64,000 nucleotides of DNA from Gelidibacter salicanalis (GTDB lineage: Bacteria; Bacteroidota; Bacteroidia; Flavobacteriales; Flavobacteriaceae): assembly GCF_016469035.1 (NCBI RefSeq), contig NZ_JAEHJZ010000003.1, positions 139,882-203,881 on the forward strand. Direction: 5' to 3'. This document shows positions 34,976-44,654 of this stretch, piece after piece. A model generated the notes under the pieces. The model had not been told where the DNA came from and did not search any database. It worked only from the letters and a program-made list of their open reading frames with translations. Within the stretch, counting starts at the first letter, position 1. Each line of letters starts with the position of its first letter. Position numbers and translations under genes: made by a program.

Positions 34976-37528
34976 TTATCCACATTTAGAAGATCCACAA
35001 TCCTTACAGGTCAAACACCCTTCTTGATAAATTAGATTTTCAGAGCTGCAGTTACTACACGCCTGTCCTTTAACCTGCGTTCCATCTTCAACATAACGTT
35101 TTAAGGCTCTCACCACACCATTTTTCCAGGTATTGATAGATTCTGTATCCAATTGCAAACTATTGATTAAGTCCACAATTTTATCAATTGGCATGCCGTG
35201 ACGCAAAGTACTAGAGATCAATTTCGCATAGTTCCAGTATTCAGGATCAAATTTGTGCGATAGCCCTTCAATAGTTGTTTTATAGCCTCTAATGTTTTTG
35301 TATTGGAAGTCATAACGCGACGTACCATCTTCATTTCTATTTTTGATGATCACCCCTTCGTTTGCCCAACGCGGAATCAAAATACCATCCTCATCATCAG
35401 CAAGACCCGTAAAAATCTCGTAAGGCTTCCCATCAATCAATCCGATAAAGGCAATCCATTTTTCTTTATTATTTTGGAATCGTACCACGTCAGCTTTCAA
35501 CACTTGCGGACGTTTTGTAGGGAACGTGGTCAACGTATCCGTATCTTCTTCCTTCTTTTCTTCATTTGAAATCAAGACTCCTGATCTTGAACCGTCTCTA
35601 TACACCGTAACACCTTTGCATCCTGCTTCCCAAGCTTCCATATACAATTTCCCAACCAAATCTTCAGTAGCGTCATTTGGCAAGTTGATGGTGACACTGA
35701 TAGAGTGATCCACCCACTTTTGAACAGCACCTTGCATAGACACTTTGCTCATCCAATCCACATCATTAGACGTTGCTTTGTAATATGGCGATTTTTTAAT
35801 CAACTGATCCAATTCCTTTTGCGCATAATTTTTGGTCAGATCAAAACCATTCACTTCCATCCATTGTTTGAATCGGTGATGGAATACCACGTATTCTTCC
35901 CAAGAATCGCCAACCTCATCTACAAAATCAATACGCGCTTCCTTATCATTAGGATTTACTTTACGACGTCTTTTATACACTGGCATAAATACAGGTTCAA
36001 TTCCTGAAGATGTTTGTGTCATCAAACTTGTTGTCCCGGTTGGAGCAATGGTCAACAGGGCAATGTTACGACGACCATATTCTGTCATGTCATAATAAAG
36101 CTGTTCATCAGCCTCTTTTAGACGCCCAATAAACGGATTGTTTTTCTCACGCTCAGCATCAAAAAAGGCAAAAGCACCACGCTCCTTTGCTAAGTCTACT
36201 GAAGAACGATAAGCTGCAAGTGCCAAGGTTTTATGAACCTCTACAGAAAACGCATTGCCTTGTTTACTACCGTATTGAATGCCTAAAGCGGCCAACATAT
36301 CTCCTTCTGCAGTAATACCTACACCAGTTCTTCTACCCTCTTTTGCTTTTGTTTTGATGTTTACCCATAAATTTCTTTCGGTTGCCTTAACCTGATCACC
36401 TTCTGGGTCTGCATCAATTTTTTGTAAAATGACATCAATTTTCTCTAATTCAAGATCAATAATATCATCCATAATACGCTGTGCAAAGCCCACATGTTTT
36501 TTGAAAAGTTCAAAATTGAATTTGGCGTCTTTCGTAAACGGTTGCTCTACATAAGAGAATAAATTGATGGCCAATAACCTACAGGAATCATAAGGACATA
36601 ACGGAATCTCGCCACACGGGTTTGTAGACACTGTTTTATAACCTAAATCAGCATAACAATCTGGCACAGATTCATTGATAATGGTATCCCAAAATAAGAT
36701 GCCAGGTTCAGCCGATTTCCAGGCATTATGAACAATTTTTTTCCAGATGCCATTTGCTTCTATCGTTTTAGAAAACTTAGGATCCTCACTAAAAATAGGA
36801 TATTTTTGAGTGTATTGTCTATCTAATTTTACAGCCTTCATAAACGCGTCATCAATTCTTACTGAAACGTTAGCCCCGGTAACTTTACCTTGTTCTAATT
36901 TGGCATCAATAAAATCTTCAGCATCCGGATGATTGATAGACACTGATAACATTAAAGCACCTCTACGCCCATCTTGAGCAACTTCTCTTGTAGAATTTGA
37001 ATACCGCTCCATAAACGGAACAATACCAGTAGACGTTAATGCTGAATTTTTAACTGGAGAACTTTTTGGACGTATATGTGATAAATCATGACCCACACCG
37101 CCACGACGCTTCATTAACTGAACTTGTTCTTGATCAATTTTCATAATCCCGCCATACGAATCAGAATCGCCAGAATTACCAATTACAAAACAGTTGGACA
37201 ATGAAGCAATTTGAAATGGGTTCCCAATCCCTGCCATAGGGCTGCCTTGTGGTACAATATATTTAAAATCCTTGATGAGATCAAAAACCTCTTGTTCTGT
37301 CATCGGATTTTTATATTTAGATTCTACACGAGCAATTTCTTTTGCAATTCGCGTATGCATGTCATTTGGTGTCGATTCATAAATATTGCCCTGTGAATCT
37401 TTAAGGGCATATTTATTTAACCAGACTCTTGCGGCCAGGTCATCTCCTTTAAAGTAGTTTAAAGCAGCTTCAAAAGCTTGTTCTTGGGTGTAGAGGGATG
37501 TTGGAGCGATAGGGGTGTCAACTTTCAT
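34976..37528 (-). CDS. nrdJ: Adenosylcobalamin-dependent ribonucleotide reductase (class II)
   Basis: An 850-residue class II reductase that makes deoxyribonucleotides using adenosylcobalamin instead of oxygen or a metal radical cofactor. SLSNCFVIGNSGDSDSYGG near residue 109 has the first active-site Cys. NPCGEIPLCPYDSCRLLAIN near 304 has the radical Cys and the catalytic Asn/Glu set. LLTIAPTGTTSLMT marks the substrate loop. The C-terminus, with CSNC, CLTC, CKDC and KCG, is a zinc-type and redox-relay Cys cluster. Single gene; regulation is not visible. Confidence 0.95.
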   Translation of the reverse strand: MKVDTPIAPTSLYTQEQAFEAALNYFKGDDLAARVWLNKYALKDSQGNIYESTPNDMHTRIAKEIARVESKYKNPMTEQEVFDLIKDFKYIVPQGSPMAGIGNPFQIASLSNCFVIGNSGDSDSYGGIMKIDQEQVQLMKRRGGVGHDLSHIRPKSSPVKNSALTSTGIVPFMERYSNSTREVAQDGRRGALMLSVSINHPDAEDFIDAKLEQGKVTGANVSVRIDDAFMKAVKLDRQYTQKYPIFSEDPKFSKTIEANGIWKKIVHNAWKSAEPGILFWDTIINESVPDCYADLGYKTVSTNPCGEIPLCPYDSCRLLAINLFSYVEQPFTKDAKFNFELFKKHVGFAQRIMDDIIDLELEKIDVILQKIDADPEGDQVKATERNLWVNIKTKAKEGRRTGVGITAEGDMLAALGIQYGSKQGNAFSVEVHKTLALAAYRSSVDLAKERGAFAFFDAEREKNNPFIGRLKEADEQLYYDMTEYGRRNIALLTIAPTGTTSLMTQTSSGIEPVFMPVYKRRRKVNPNDKEARIDFVDEVGDSWEEYVVFHHRFKQWMEVNGFDLTKNYAQKELDQLIKKSPYYKATSNDVDWMSKVSMQGAVQKWVDHSISVTINLPNDATEDLVGKLYMEAWEAGCKGVTVYRDGSRSGVLISNEEKKEEDTDTLTTFPTKRPQVLKADVVRFQNNKEKWIAFIGLIDGKPYEIFTGLADDEDGILIPRWANEGVIIKNRNEDGTSRYDFQYKNIRGYKTTIEGLSHKFDPEYWNYAKLISSTLRHGMPIDKIVDLINSLQLDTESINTWKNGVVRALKRYVEDGTQVKGQACSNCSSENLIYQEGCLTCKDCGSSKCG

Positions 37529-37724
37529 TTAATTTTAGGCTTTAGTAGGTTGTGAAAAATATCTTTTGAAAATGTAAAGTAACAAAAAATAAACAACTTA
37601 CACCATGACCTCAATCATAAAGTTTACAACAAAATAGACTTAAAATACTAACAACCAGATAGTTATTTATTTATTAACATCTAAAAGTTAACAAATTTAA
37701 ATAATACTAGTTGTTACATTCAAT

Positions 37725-38825
37725 TTAGAAATCAAGGGCCACTCCAATGCCTAGAATTTGCTTCCATTGCACCTTGGCACCACTCTGAACATACTTATCT
37801 TTAACGTCTGTGGGGGTCAAAATCTTGATATCGTCATCATATTTTATATGAGATCCTAATGATGCTTTTACGAATTGATTCACTTTAAAATCGAAATTTA
37901 CGAGCCAATCTATATCAACATTTCCAAAACTATTTATATAATCGGTATACAAACTCGTTTTACTGGACACATTAATATTCTCAAAAACTCCAGTTTCGAA
38001 ATAATTAGTGACTAAAATTCCAACTTCGTTTCTAGAAGTTCTTCCTCTTCTAAGCATATTTCCTGCCTCATCATAAACCGCTGGATCTACACCAAAAGCG
38101 CCCTTATTGGCCAAGGTCTGATCTAAAACATAGGTTGTTTTGACGGTCAACGGCGAAAAATAAAATGCAAACTTCTCCATATCTTTACCATATTCAGCAC
38201 CTACTCCAACAAACATGTAACCGGGCGCCATAAACTTGGAGATGGCCCGTTTACGATCGGGATATTTATAACCATTGGTAAATTGGGTTTTGAAATTGAA
38301 CTGCGCAGAAAAAAACCAATTTGTCAAAGAGTCCTGTCGATAACCTACATTAGAGTCCAACTCAATAATATCTTCAGTTTTTCTCAACTTCTGATCCTCT
38401 TGTTTATGGAGACCATAGCGAATCTTACCTTTATTAGACCAGTAGAAATCCTTGTACTTATAGTTTAAACTAGAGTTAAGACCCAATAACGCAGATATCG
38501 AATTACTTCCTCCGGAGTTCCAGTTCACAAAAGTGACCTCACTAATATCTACACCGGCTCTATTATTTTGTACCCATTTGGGCTTCTCTATAGCCGCGAG
38601 AGAGTCTGCTTTATATTTAGCAATGATCTTAGCTTTTGCCACAGCTAGGTCAATAGCTAAGGCATTGGCCTTTGCAGCGGCCTTTTCAGCTGCCTTCAAC
38701 CTAGCCTTTGCCGCCACCAAAGAGTCGACCTTTGCCACAGCAACGGAGTCCTTTTCTTGGCCAGTGGTCTGACCGTTTAAAAATTGGCACAGTAAAACTG
38801 AGCATAATATAAAAATCTTTCTCAT
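37725..38825 (-). CDS. DUF3078 exported outer-membrane-type protein
   Basis: A 366-residue protein with a signal peptide ending near FLNGQ (residue 19). A striking Ala/Lys-rich predicted helix of about 50 residues follows (from about 25 to 80, with AKARLKAAEKAAAKANALA). The DUF3078 domain comes next, starting WVQNNRAGVDISEVTFVNWNSGGSNSI, and looks like a beta-barrel. The last residues (LGIGVALDF) fit an outer-membrane C-terminal strand. It follows the purM-like gene by 31 bp. Function unknown. Confidence 0.85.
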   Translation of the reverse strand: MRKIFILCSVLLCQFLNGQTTGQEKDSVAVAKVDSLVAAKARLKAAEKAAAKANALAIDLAVAKAKIIAKYKADSLAAIEKPKWVQNNRAGVDISEVTFVNWNSGGSNSISALLGLNSSLNYKYKDFYWSNKGKIRYGLHKQEDQKLRKTEDIIELDSNVGYRQDSLTNWFFSAQFNFKTQFTNGYKYPDRKRAISKFMAPGYMFVGVGAEYGKDMEKFAFYFSPLTVKTTYVLDQTLANKGAFGVDPAVYDEAGNMLRRGRTSRNEVGILVTNYFETGVFENINVSSKTSLYTDYINSFGNVDIDWLVNFDFKVNQFVKASLGSHIKYDDDIKILTPTDVKDKYVQSGAKVQWKQILGIGVALDF

Positions 38826-38856
38826 TAAGCGGGCTTTTAACGGTTTAGACTAGGTG

Positions 38857-40035
38857 TTAATAGTTAAATTCTCCAAATTCGCTTGTGATGGTCAACTGCT
38901 TATTAGCGGCATTTTCCACCCTACCCACTATTTGCGCTTCCACATTAAAAGATTTTGATATGGCAATCAAATCTTCAGCAATGCTAGGGGACACATATAG
39001 CTCCATACGGTGGCCACAGTTGAACACTTGATACATTTCCTTCCACGAGGTGTTGGATTGCTCTTGAATCAATTTAAATAACGGAGGAATAGGAAATAAA
39101 TTATCTTTTATGATATGGAGATGCTCCACAAAATGAAGAATCTTAGTTTGGGCGCCACCACTACAGTGAACCATTCCATGAATATCCTCTGGCGTATATT
39201 TGGATAAAATTTTACGAATTATTGGCGCATACGTACGTGTTGGTGACAGCACTAGCTTGCCTGCGTCTATAGGCGCACCTTCAATAGCATCAGTCAATTT
39301 TATGTTTCCAGAATACACCAAATTCTTTGGTACTGCGGCATCAAAACTTTCTGGAAACTTTTCAGCCAAATAGTTGTGAAAAACATCATGGCGTGCAGAC
39401 GTCAGTCCGTTACTGCCCATGCCACCATTGTATTCCGTTTCATAGCTTGCCTGCCCTGAAGAAGCCAATCCTACAATAACATCACCTGCCTTAATATTGG
39501 CGTTGTCAATTACATCAGAACGTTTCATACGTGCCGTAACTGTAGAATCTACAATGATGGTGCGGACCAAGTCTCCCACATCGGCAGTTTCACCACCTGT
39601 AGAATGAATGGTTACACCAAAAGTTTTTAATTCAGCGATTAATTCTTCTGTACCATTTATGATAGCAGAAATAACTTCGCCAGGAATTAAATTTTTATTT
39701 CTGCCAATTGTAGAGGACAGCATAATATTATCAGTAGCGCCCACACACAGTAAGTCGTCAATATTCATGATTAATGCGTCTTGAGCAATGCCTTTCCATA
39801 CAGAGACATCTCCCGTTTCTTTCCAGTACATATACGCCAAAGACGATTTGGTACCGGCACCGTCCGCATGCATAATCAAACAATAGGCGTCATCATTGGT
39901 GAGATAATCTGGAACAATTTTACAAAACGCCTGTGGGAATAGGCCTTTATCAATGTTTTTTATAGCATTGTGAACATCCTCTTTAGACGCTGAAACACCC
40001 CTTTGGGCATACCTTTTACTTATGTCTTGGCTCAT
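38857..40035 (-). CDS. purM: PurM-like phosphoribosylformylglycinamidine cyclo-ligase
   Basis: A 392-residue AIR synthase-related protein, the form that serves as PurM in Bacteroidetes (ATP-dependent ring closure of FGAM to AIR in purine synthesis). The N-terminal domain has MHADGAGTKSSLAYMYWKET and the IHSTGGETADVGDLVRT loop. The C-terminal domain has GDVIVGLASSGQASYETEYNGGMGSNGLT. The match to textbook PurM is partial, so an AIR synthase-related role cannot be excluded. A TATTTTTG -7 element (40053-40060) lies 17 bp upstream. Confidence 0.85.
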   Translation of the reverse strand: MSQDISKRYAQRGVSASKEDVHNAIKNIDKGLFPQAFCKIVPDYLTNDDAYCLIMHADGAGTKSSLAYMYWKETGDVSVWKGIAQDALIMNIDDLLCVGATDNIMLSSTIGRNKNLIPGEVISAIINGTEELIAELKTFGVTIHSTGGETADVGDLVRTIIVDSTVTARMKRSDVIDNANIKAGDVIVGLASSGQASYETEYNGGMGSNGLTSARHDVFHNYLAEKFPESFDAAVPKNLVYSGNIKLTDAIEGAPIDAGKLVLSPTRTYAPIIRKILSKYTPEDIHGMVHCSGGAQTKILHFVEHLHIIKDNLFPIPPLFKLIQEQSNTSWKEMYQVFNCGHRMELYVSPSIAEDLIAISKSFNVEAQIVGRVENAANKQLTITSEFGEFNY

Positions 40036-40239
40036 AACTTTTATTGGATTTACAAAAATAGGGATTGTATTTTAGTTTTCCCTGATATTCGGATTTGAAT
40101 TGCCCCTGATTTAGGAAAAAGAACCAATTAAAAAGCTAAACTGGCCATTGATACATTCCAAGTAATTTTAAAACCTTCTCCCAAGTTAAAATTATGAAAA
40201 CGCATCAAAGCGCTAGACCTCATAATAATCCAAAAAAAA

Positions 40240-40270
40240 AGGACAACTAATTTCTAAAATTAGTTGTCCT
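40240..40270 (-). terminator. Strong terminator before the purM-like gene
   Basis: A 13-bp perfect stem GGACAACTAATTT/AAATTAGTTGTCC around a 3-base loop. On the minus strand it runs into nine T residues. It ends transcription of the 49-residue peptide gene upstream. Confidence 0.9.
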
Positions 40271-40329
40271 TCACACAGTTTTCTTAATAAGATGAAAACA
40301 GATAAAAGCTTGTTAGTAGATTCTTCTCT

Positions 40330-40479
40330 TTAATTTGGAAGTTTAGTAACATTTTGAAATCCATCTTGAGTAATAACCTCAGAGTATTGATTTATTTCTG
40401 TAGCATTATCTGAACCGTCTTGAGAAAACAAATAGGTAGCAAATGCCAAAGCCGCAAAGCTTATGATAAGTTTTTTCAT
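40330..40479 (-). CDS. 49-residue exported peptide
   Basis: A small gene found by reading the minus strand. The product starts MKKLIISFAALAFATYLFSQ, a good signal peptide with likely cleavage after residue 20, leaving a mature peptide of about 29 residues rich in Asn, Asp, Gln and Thr (ending FQNVTKLPN). A TACATTTG -7 element lies at 40507-40514 and a strong terminator follows the stop, so it is a complete transcription unit. I recognise no family. Confidence 0.6.
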   Translation of the reverse strand: MKKLIISFAALAFATYLFSQDGSDNATEINQYSEVITQDGFQNVTKLPN

Positions 40480-40625
40480 TTTAATAATTATTGATTAATA
40501 GCATGACAAATGTAAGAAAATAAGACTCTGAACATTAGTGTTTAAGGATCTATTTTTGCTATTTTTCAATAATTTCGATTAGATGCATTATACTTAGACG
40601 AACTACAGTTATATGAGCGATACAG

Positions 40626-40641
40626 TACGTAGTACTACGTA
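40626..40641. repeat. 16-bp perfect palindrome TACGTAGTACTACGTA
   Basis: A perfect self-complementary 16-mer between the glnA terminator and the 49-residue peptide gene, about 112 bp upstream of the -7 element of that gene. It could be an operator or chance sequence. Confidence 0.5.
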
Positions 40642-40676
40642 TAACGCGCATTTAAAGAACCTATAAAACGCAAAAA

Positions 40677-40696
40677 AACCTCTAATAAAAGAGGTT
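40677..40696 (-). terminator. Terminator after the glutamine synthetase gene
   Basis: A 7-bp perfect stem AACCTCT/AGAGGTT with a 6-base loop and seven A residues on the plus strand, i.e. a T run on the minus strand. Confidence 0.8.
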
Positions 40697-40727
40697 CTCC
40701 TGCGATTTGTAAATTTAATTCTTAAAA

Positions 40728-42914
40728 CTAGTTTGTAAACAACAATTCACGGTATTTTGTCATTGGCCAAATTTCATCATCGACCAACAATTCTAATTTA
40801 TCACAATGGTAACGGATGCTATCAAAAAGCGGTTTTACCTTAAAACAATAGTCATGTGCTTTTTGCTCAAAATCCTCCAACAGGTTCGCTGTTCTTCTCT
40901 CATCTGTCATTCTAGTGACATCAGAATTTATGGATGAGATATGCCCTGAAATGTCTTCAATCAAATTCAGCTGCTCTTGTGCGAATTTTTTGAATCCTGC
41001 ACCGTATATTTCTTTTAGGCCCACTACATTTTTAATCAATCTATTTTGGTACTGCACCGCAATTGGTACAATGTGATTACGAGCTATATCTCCCAACACA
41101 CGCCCTTCAATTTGAATGCGCATAACGTAATCTTCCATTTCAATCTCGTAACGCGCTTCAGATTCTACCTTATTCATAACGCCCATATCTTCAAAAAGCT
41201 TAATTGATTTTTTAGACACCTTAGCTTTTAAAGCTTCAGGAGTTGTTCTATGATTGCTTAATCCACGCTTTTTAGCTTCCTTTTCCCAAGCCTCACCATA
41301 ACCATTGCCTTCAAATAAGATTTTTTTGGAATTTTTGATGTATTCTCTCAAAACATTGAAAATGGCATCATCTTTTTTCATTTCCTTTTTCTTGATCAAC
41401 TGATCCACTTCAACTTTAAAATCAGTCAATTGTTTTGCTACGATGGTATTTAAAACGGTCATCGGATTCCCGCAATTGGCAGTCGACCCTACAGCTCGAA
41501 ATTCAAATTTATTCCCTGTAAAGGCAAAAGGAGAAGTTCTGTTTCTATCTGTATTATCCAATAAAACATCCGGAATTTTGCCAACCACGTTTAACTTTAG
41601 ATCGGTTTTTTCCTGTGGTGATAATTTTCCGTTGGTTACATTTTCCAATTCATTCAATACGTTGGTCAATTGTTCACCTATAAAAATCGACATAATGGCG
41701 GGCGGTGCTTCATTTGCTCCCAATCTATGATCATTGCCCGCAGAGGCTATTGCAGCCCTTAGCAGCTCTTCGTTGTCATTTACCGCTTTAATTGTGTTGA
41801 TAAAGAAGGTCAAGAACTGTAAGTTGCTCATTGGCGTTTTTCCCGGACCTAATAAATTGATCCCCGTATCCGTACTCAAACTCCAGTTATTGTGCTTCCC
41901 TGAACCATTGACACCGGCAAATGGTTTTTCGTGGAATAACACTTTAAAATTGTGACGTTCTGAAACTTTGTCCATCACATCCATTAACAGCGAATTATGA
42001 TCTACCGCTAAATTAGCTTCATCAAAAATAGGTGCCAATTCAAATTGGTTTGGAGCTACTTCATTATGTCTCGTTTTTACTGGTATCCCCAAAAGCATAC
42101 ACTCCGTTTCAAGATCCCTCATATAGGCTAAAGCTCTTGCTGGAATAGATCCAAAATAATGGTCGTCCAACTGCTGTCCTTTGGCTGCAGAATGCCCCAA
42201 CAGGGTGCGCCCAGTTTGTACGATATCAGGTCTTGAAGCTGCAAGGGCACTGTCAATTAAGAAATATTCTTGCTCCCAACCCAAAGAAGTGTTCACTTTT
42301 TTTACATTTTTGTCAAAATACTTACACACGGCAACCGCTGCAGTATCCATAGCAAATAGCGCTCTTAGTAGAGGTGTTTTAAAATCTAAAGCTTCTCCGG
42401 TATAGGAGACAAAAACTGTTGGAATGCACAATGCTGTCCCGTATATAAACGCTGGAGATGTTGGATCCCATGCGGTATATCCACGTGCTTCAAAGGTATT
42501 TCGGATCCCACCATTAGGAAAACTTGAAGCATCAGGTTCTTGTTGAACTAATTGAGAACCTCCAAATTTTTCTATAGCCAATCCGTTTCCTATTGTTTCA
42601 AAAAACGCATCGTGCTTTTCAGCAGTAGAACCTGTTAAAGGCTGAAACCAGTGCGTGTAATGTGTAGCGCCTTTTGAAATGGCCCATTCTTTCATTCCTG
42701 TAGAAATATGATCGGCAACAGAGCGGTCTATTTTTGTTCCATTCTGCATGGCAGCCATAACGCTGTTAAACGCTTCTTTTGTAAGAAACTGACGCATGGT
42801 TGCCTCATTGAAGACATTTCTTCCAAACAGTTCTGAGCGCCGTTCTTTTTCTTCAATATGAACAGGTTTACGATCAAGAGTTTTTTTAATTGCGTGGAAA
42901 CGTAGAGTTGACAT
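40728..42914 (-). CDS. glnN: Glutamine synthetase type III
   Basis: A 728-residue GSIII, the large glutamine synthetase of Bacteroidetes and cyanobacteria; it condenses glutamate and ammonia using ATP. The N-terminal GSIII-specific domain leads to the catalytic part. FAGVNGSGKHNNWSLSTD near residue 325 and GNDHRLGANEAPPAIMSIF near 390 are the expected glutamate and ATP-site segments. NRTSPFAFTGNKFEFRAVGS near 460 follows. The C-terminal helical part is typical. It has a full promoter and a palindrome just upstream. Monocistronic. Confidence 0.95.
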   Translation of the reverse strand: MSTLRFHAIKKTLDRKPVHIEEKERRSELFGRNVFNEATMRQFLTKEAFNSVMAAMQNGTKIDRSVADHISTGMKEWAISKGATHYTHWFQPLTGSTAEKHDAFFETIGNGLAIEKFGGSQLVQQEPDASSFPNGGIRNTFEARGYTAWDPTSPAFIYGTALCIPTVFVSYTGEALDFKTPLLRALFAMDTAAVAVCKYFDKNVKKVNTSLGWEQEYFLIDSALAASRPDIVQTGRTLLGHSAAKGQQLDDHYFGSIPARALAYMRDLETECMLLGIPVKTRHNEVAPNQFELAPIFDEANLAVDHNSLLMDVMDKVSERHNFKVLFHEKPFAGVNGSGKHNNWSLSTDTGINLLGPGKTPMSNLQFLTFFINTIKAVNDNEELLRAAIASAGNDHRLGANEAPPAIMSIFIGEQLTNVLNELENVTNGKLSPQEKTDLKLNVVGKIPDVLLDNTDRNRTSPFAFTGNKFEFRAVGSTANCGNPMTVLNTIVAKQLTDFKVEVDQLIKKKEMKKDDAIFNVLREYIKNSKKILFEGNGYGEAWEKEAKKRGLSNHRTTPEALKAKVSKKSIKLFEDMGVMNKVESEARYEIEMEDYVMRIQIEGRVLGDIARNHIVPIAVQYQNRLIKNVVGLKEIYGAGFKKFAQEQLNLIEDISGHISSINSDVTRMTDERRTANLLEDFEQKAHDYCFKVKPLFDSIRYHCDKLELLVDDEIWPMTKYRELLFTN

Positions 42915-42942
42915 AATTATATATTTTAATTAAATTATGCCT

Positions 42943-42996
42943 CAAAAGTATAAAAAAATGATTTAAAACAAGATCATACCCTAAAAAATTTAGGGT
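42943..42996 (-). promoter_or_regulatory. Promoter of the glutamine synthetase gene with upstream palindrome
   Basis: On the minus strand there is a TTG at 42969-42971, an 18-base spacer and TACTTTTG at 42943-42950. Just upstream lies the perfect dyad ACCCTAAA-AAA-TTTAGGGT (42978-42996), well placed for a nitrogen-status regulator. The regulator is unknown. Confidence 0.7.
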
Positions 42997-43035
42997 GTTG
43001 TCACAATAATTATGATATTCGCAACAATACCCCCT

Positions 43036-43989
43036 CTAATTTTCGATATAGAACGCTAAAAATATAAAAACGAGATAGCCGGATAATAATATAAACCCCT
43101 TTAACCTTCCTATCTCAAATTTTTTAGGCAATAAAATCATTGGAATTAAAATAAAGGCAAAAGCAATCATCCAAAGCATATCACTGCCCAAAATTTGAGG
43201 ATTATTGACGGCTATGGGTTGTATCATGGCAGTAATACCAAGTACGGAGGCGATATTAAATATATTGGATCCTATTAAATTCCCCAAAGAAATGGCTTTC
43301 TCTTTCTTAAGTGCTGCAATAACAGATGCCGCCAACTCAGGAACACTGGTGCCAATAGCTACCATAGTTACCGAAATTACCCGTTCACTGACCCCAAAAG
43401 AAAGGGCCATCTCTTTAGCCCCAAAAACCAACCATTCACTTCCAAAATAAAGTGCTGCACCCCCAATCAATAACCAAACTGTAATTTTAAACCCTGAGGT
43501 TACCTGCAAGGTGTCGTCAACATCATCAATTCCCGTTTCTGGCGCATTCCTTGAACGTCTGATCAATACCACAAGAAAAATAATAATGGAAACAAACAAC
43601 GCGGCCCCTTCCCATCGGTCAAGAATGTTGCCACTTTGCAGCATAAAATAAAGCACAATAGAGAGCAACATCATCATTGGCCAATTTATTTTATAAAAAT
43701 TCTTATCCACTCCCAATGGCGAAATAAGCGCCGTAATACCCAATACCAAACCAATATTGGCAATATTTGACCCAATTACATTACCTAAAGAAATATCTGA
43801 CGCCCCATCCAAAGCTGCTTGTAAACTCACCAAGAGTTCTGGTGCAGAGGTCGCGAAAGATACCACTGTCATACCTATGACGAGTTTGGAGATATTAAAT
43901 TTAAACGATAGCGCCACAGAAGAACGTACTAAAAATTCGCCACCTACTACCAAGAGAATTAAACCTAAAAGGACCCAGACAATACTCAT
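43036..43989 (-). CDS. Calcium/sodium antiporter (YrbG family)
   Basis: A 317-residue membrane protein with about ten helices and the two inverted alpha-repeat motifs of the CaCA family: SFATSAPELLVSL and GNVIGSNIANIGLVLG in the first half, GTSVPELAASV and GNLIGSNIFNIASVLG in the second. These exchange cytoplasmic Ca2+ for Na+ or H+. The start at 43989 (MSIVWVLLGLILLVVGG) is used; the longer frame from 44085 has no membrane character. Monocistronic. Confidence 0.92.
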   Translation of the reverse strand: MSIVWVLLGLILLVVGGEFLVRSSVALSFKFNISKLVIGMTVVSFATSAPELLVSLQAALDGASDISLGNVIGSNIANIGLVLGITALISPLGVDKNFYKINWPMMMLLSIVLYFMLQSGNILDRWEGAALFVSIIIFLVVLIRRSRNAPETGIDDVDDTLQVTSGFKITVWLLIGGAALYFGSEWLVFGAKEMALSFGVSERVISVTMVAIGTSVPELAASVIAALKKEKAISLGNLIGSNIFNIASVLGITAMIQPIAVNNPQILGSDMLWMIAFAFILIPMILLPKKFEIGRLKGFILLSGYLVFIFLAFYIEN

Positions 43990-44179
43990 AAATATTTTTT
44001 TTTGCGAAGATACTATATTCGAATTATGTGGGATGCATTGTGGTTTAGGAATCTTTAAAATTCTTAGTACCGACAAAAACAACACGCTAACCGTGGTCCT
44101 ATGGCGTGCTATAATACTTATGCAACCTCAACACATCTGTATTACAACTATTATTTAAGTTAAATAACTAGAATGACAG

Positions 44180-44208
44180 TTGTATAACTACAAAAATAGT
44201 TATATTTG
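44180..44208 (+). promoter_or_regulatory. Promoter and operator dyads of the BlaI/BlaR1-like operon
   Basis: A TTG (44180-44182) plus 18 bases and TATATTTG (44201-44208) form a consensus promoter. Two overlapping dyads cover it: TTGTA-TAAC-TACAA (44180-44193), with the TGTA/TACA elements known for BlaI/MecI operators, and TATAACTA-N6-TAGTTATA (44183-44204). Self-repression by the BlaI-like product is the likely use. A half-site (TAACTA) lies at 44165-44170. Confidence 0.75.
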
Positions 44209-44256
44209 AATTTCATTAGAGTATTAAGGTATCCATTGCAACTTAAAAAATTGACC

Positions 44257-44652
44257 ATGCAGAAGCTCACCAACAAAGAAGAAGAAATTATGCACATTAT
44301 ATGGAGGCTGGAAAAAGCCTTCGTAAAAGATGTGCTCGCAGCAATCACAGACGATCAGCCACACTATAACACCTTATCAACCATCATCAGGAATTTGGAG
44401 GATAAAGGCTATGTCAGTTATCATGCCTATGGAAAAACCCATCAGTACTACCCTGTTATTAGTAAAGAAGCCTATAAAAAGCGATTTATGAGCACCGCAA
44501 TTGAGAATTACTTTAATAATTCTTATAAAAATGTGGTTTCATTTTTTGCTAAGGAAGAAAAAATAAGTGTTGATGAACTTAAAGAAATCATAGCGCTTAT
44601 TGAAACAAAAAATCGTGACGACGCCAAGTCCGAAAAATCCAACACCCTCTAA
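44257..44652 (+). CDS. BlaI/MecI-family transcriptional repressor
   Basis: A 131-residue winged helix-turn-helix repressor. LTNKEEEIMHIIWRLEKAFVKDV opens the DNA-binding domain, and HYNTLSTIIRNLEDKGYVSYHAYGK is the recognition helix and wing. The rest (about 80-131) is the dimerisation part. The start at 44257 is chosen because the -7 element at 44201-44208 overlaps the longer frame. It is followed 2 bp later by a BlaR1-like peptidase gene, the classic sensor/repressor pair, and its promoter carries BlaI-like dyads. Confidence 0.92.
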   Translation: MQKLTNKEEEIMHIIWRLEKAFVKDVLAAITDDQPHYNTLSTIIRNLEDKGYVSYHAYGKTHQYYPVISKEAYKKRFMSTAIENYFNNSYKNVVSFFAKEEKISVDELKEIIALIETKNRDDAKSEKSNTL

Positions 44653-44654
44653 TT

